DNA of 6,495 nucleotides from an uncultured Selenomonadaceae bacterium. GTDB lineage: Bacteria > Bacillota > Negativicutes > Selenomonadales > Selenomonadaceae. The first letter of the stretch is position 1, and each line of letters begins with the position of its first letter. The DNA lies in the NCBI GenBank assembly GCA_905236325.1, contig CAJOPJ010000252.1, forward strand, positions 1 through 6,495, given 5' to 3'. This document shows positions 5,734-6,495 of the stretch, one piece after another. The position numbers and the translations under genes are program-made. The notes below the pieces were generated by a model. That model saw only the letters and a list, made by a program, of their open reading frames with translations. It made no database searches and was not told where the DNA came from.

Positions 5734-6477
5734 TTGAAGAAAAAAATTTTTACTGTGCTGGCTGCAGGAATTTTTGCAATCAGTGCAACATTAAGCGCAA
5801 ATTGCGCACAGCAAATTCCATATCCTGCCGGTTTAGATACTCAATCTGAAGGCGCATCATCTGCACCGAACACAATAAATCACGCGCAGTCAAATTATTT
5901 CAATCACGCAGATTTTTATAATTTAACTCAACCGACTCAAAATATTGTCTTGCTTAAGCATTATCCAACTTACCAACAGACGCGTGAAAATACTTGCGGA
6001 CCTGCGGCAGGTTTAACTGTGCTTTATTATTATGGTAACTGCGATTTTGATGAAATGACTTTGGCTGAAAAAATGCAAACTAAGCCTTATCCTATCGGTA
6101 CAAGTGTTGAAGGCGTTGCAAATTTTTTTAAGTCGATTGGTTGGCAAGTTGAAAGTTCAATGACAAATTCGCCATTTGAAGAATATCAAGATTTTGCTGA
6201 TTGGGTACTGGAAAATTTGGGCGCAGGCAAGCCAATTATTGTTGAAAATGTTGACTGGGGCGGACATTGGCGCGTTATTATTGGCTATGACGACTTGAAC
6301 ACAGAAACGACGCTTGATGATGTTTTGATTTTGGCTGATTCTTACGATACTTGCGACCACAATCAAGATGGCTATGTTGTTGAAAATGGCGAAAAATTTT
6401 TTGCAATGTGGTTTGATCATTCAATGTTGCCGGAAAATCAGCGTAATCAGCCTTGGGTTATTGCCTGTCCAAAATAA
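5734..6477 (+). CDS. Secreted C39-type (papain-fold) cysteine peptidase-like protein
   Basis: This 247-residue protein starts at TTG 5734. A classical signal peptide (about 1-25) has KKK, then a hydrophobic core (VLAAGIFAISATL), with cleavage probably near SANCA-QQ. A Ser/Asn-rich, low-complexity linker follows to about residue 68. The domain from about 70 looks like the Peptidase_C39_2 group. NTCGPAAGLTVL (86-97) carries the presumed nucleophile Cys88, with Q81/Q82 upstream as possible oxyanion residue. GGHWRVIIGYDD (176-187) carries His178, and ILADSYD (199-205) carries Asp202, so the triad looks intact. Right after the Asp, DHNQDG (208-213) resembles a calcium-binding loop. Related domains cleave double-glycine leaders when fused to ABC transporters, but this one is free-standing and exported, so its substrate is unknown; a structural or cell-wall role is possible. 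It has its own promoter, downstream of wbaP. The stop is TAA at 6475-6477, and the window ends 18 bases later. Confidence 0.85.
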   Translation: MKKKIFTVLAAGIFAISATLSANCAQQIPYPAGLDTQSEGASSAPNTINHAQSNYFNHADFYNLTQPTQNIVLLKHYPTYQQTRENTCGPAAGLTVLYYYGNCDFDEMTLAEKMQTKPYPIGTSVEGVANFFKSIGWQVESSMTNSPFEEYQDFADWVLENLGAGKPIIVENVDWGGHWRVIIGYDDLNTETTLDDVLILADSYDTCDHNQDGYVVENGEKFFAMWFDHSMLPENQRNQPWVIACPK

Positions 6478-6495
6478 TTTTTAAATATCAGCTAA

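Noticed and set aside
5797..5808. Lipoprotein signal (lipobox) at Cys24 of the C39-like protein
   Set aside because: The sequence is SANC, which lacks the usual Leu at -3 and Gly/Ala/Ser at -1. Signal peptidase I processing is more likely.
1..6495. CRISPR arrays, tRNA or rRNA genes, insertion sequences, phage or plasmid origins
   Set aside because: I saw no regularly spaced repeats, cloverleaf-type sequence, transposase or integrase motif, or iteron-like array on either strand.

Overview
The window is an A+T-rich bacterial stretch with six protein genes, nearly all concerned with the cell envelope or secretion. The mix suggests a low-GC member of the Bacillota, possibly a diderm Negativicutes-type organism. 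It pairs a short, single-anchor signal peptidase I of the Gram-positive style with a WbaP-type polyprenyl-phosphate sugar-phosphate transferase of the kind that starts O-antigen, capsule or exopolysaccharide units. This placement is an inference at low to moderate confidence; no rRNA or other strong taxonomic marker is present.

Left block (1-1830, + strand): the 3' three quarters of glmU (UDP-GlcNAc synthesis) enters from outside the window. It is followed three bases after its stop codon by a shortened, apparently catalytically dead galactose-mutarotase-fold protein. A 283-base intergenic region (1831-2113) follows, holding three stem-loops that together look like a two-way terminator between this block and the convergent lepB gene.

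Middle (2114-2762): lepB, signal peptidase I, lies on the minus strand with an intact Ser/Lys dyad. The lepB to kinase gap (2624-2762) carries a good sigma70-type promoter facing right.

Right block (2763-5632, + strand): a membrane sensor histidine kinase with no adjacent response regulator is followed 32 bases later by the wbaP-like transferase. The two are probably cotranscribed, which suggests, without proving, that signalling and surface-polysaccharide initiation are linked. A seven-base-period imperfect repeat covers the ribosome binding site and start codon of the transferase.

End (5633-6495): a terminator-like palindrome overlaps a strong-looking promoter, and a TTG-started gene follows for a secreted C39-type papain-fold cysteine peptidase-like protein with an intact Cys/His/Asp triad and an EF-hand-like acidic loop. 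Its signal peptide makes it a plausible client of the LepB encoded nearby.

I found no tRNA, rRNA, CRISPR array, insertion sequence or phage gene. The most unusual points are the degenerate mutarotase, the orphan kinase/transferase pair, the heptamer repeat, and the palindrome centred on a -10 box.
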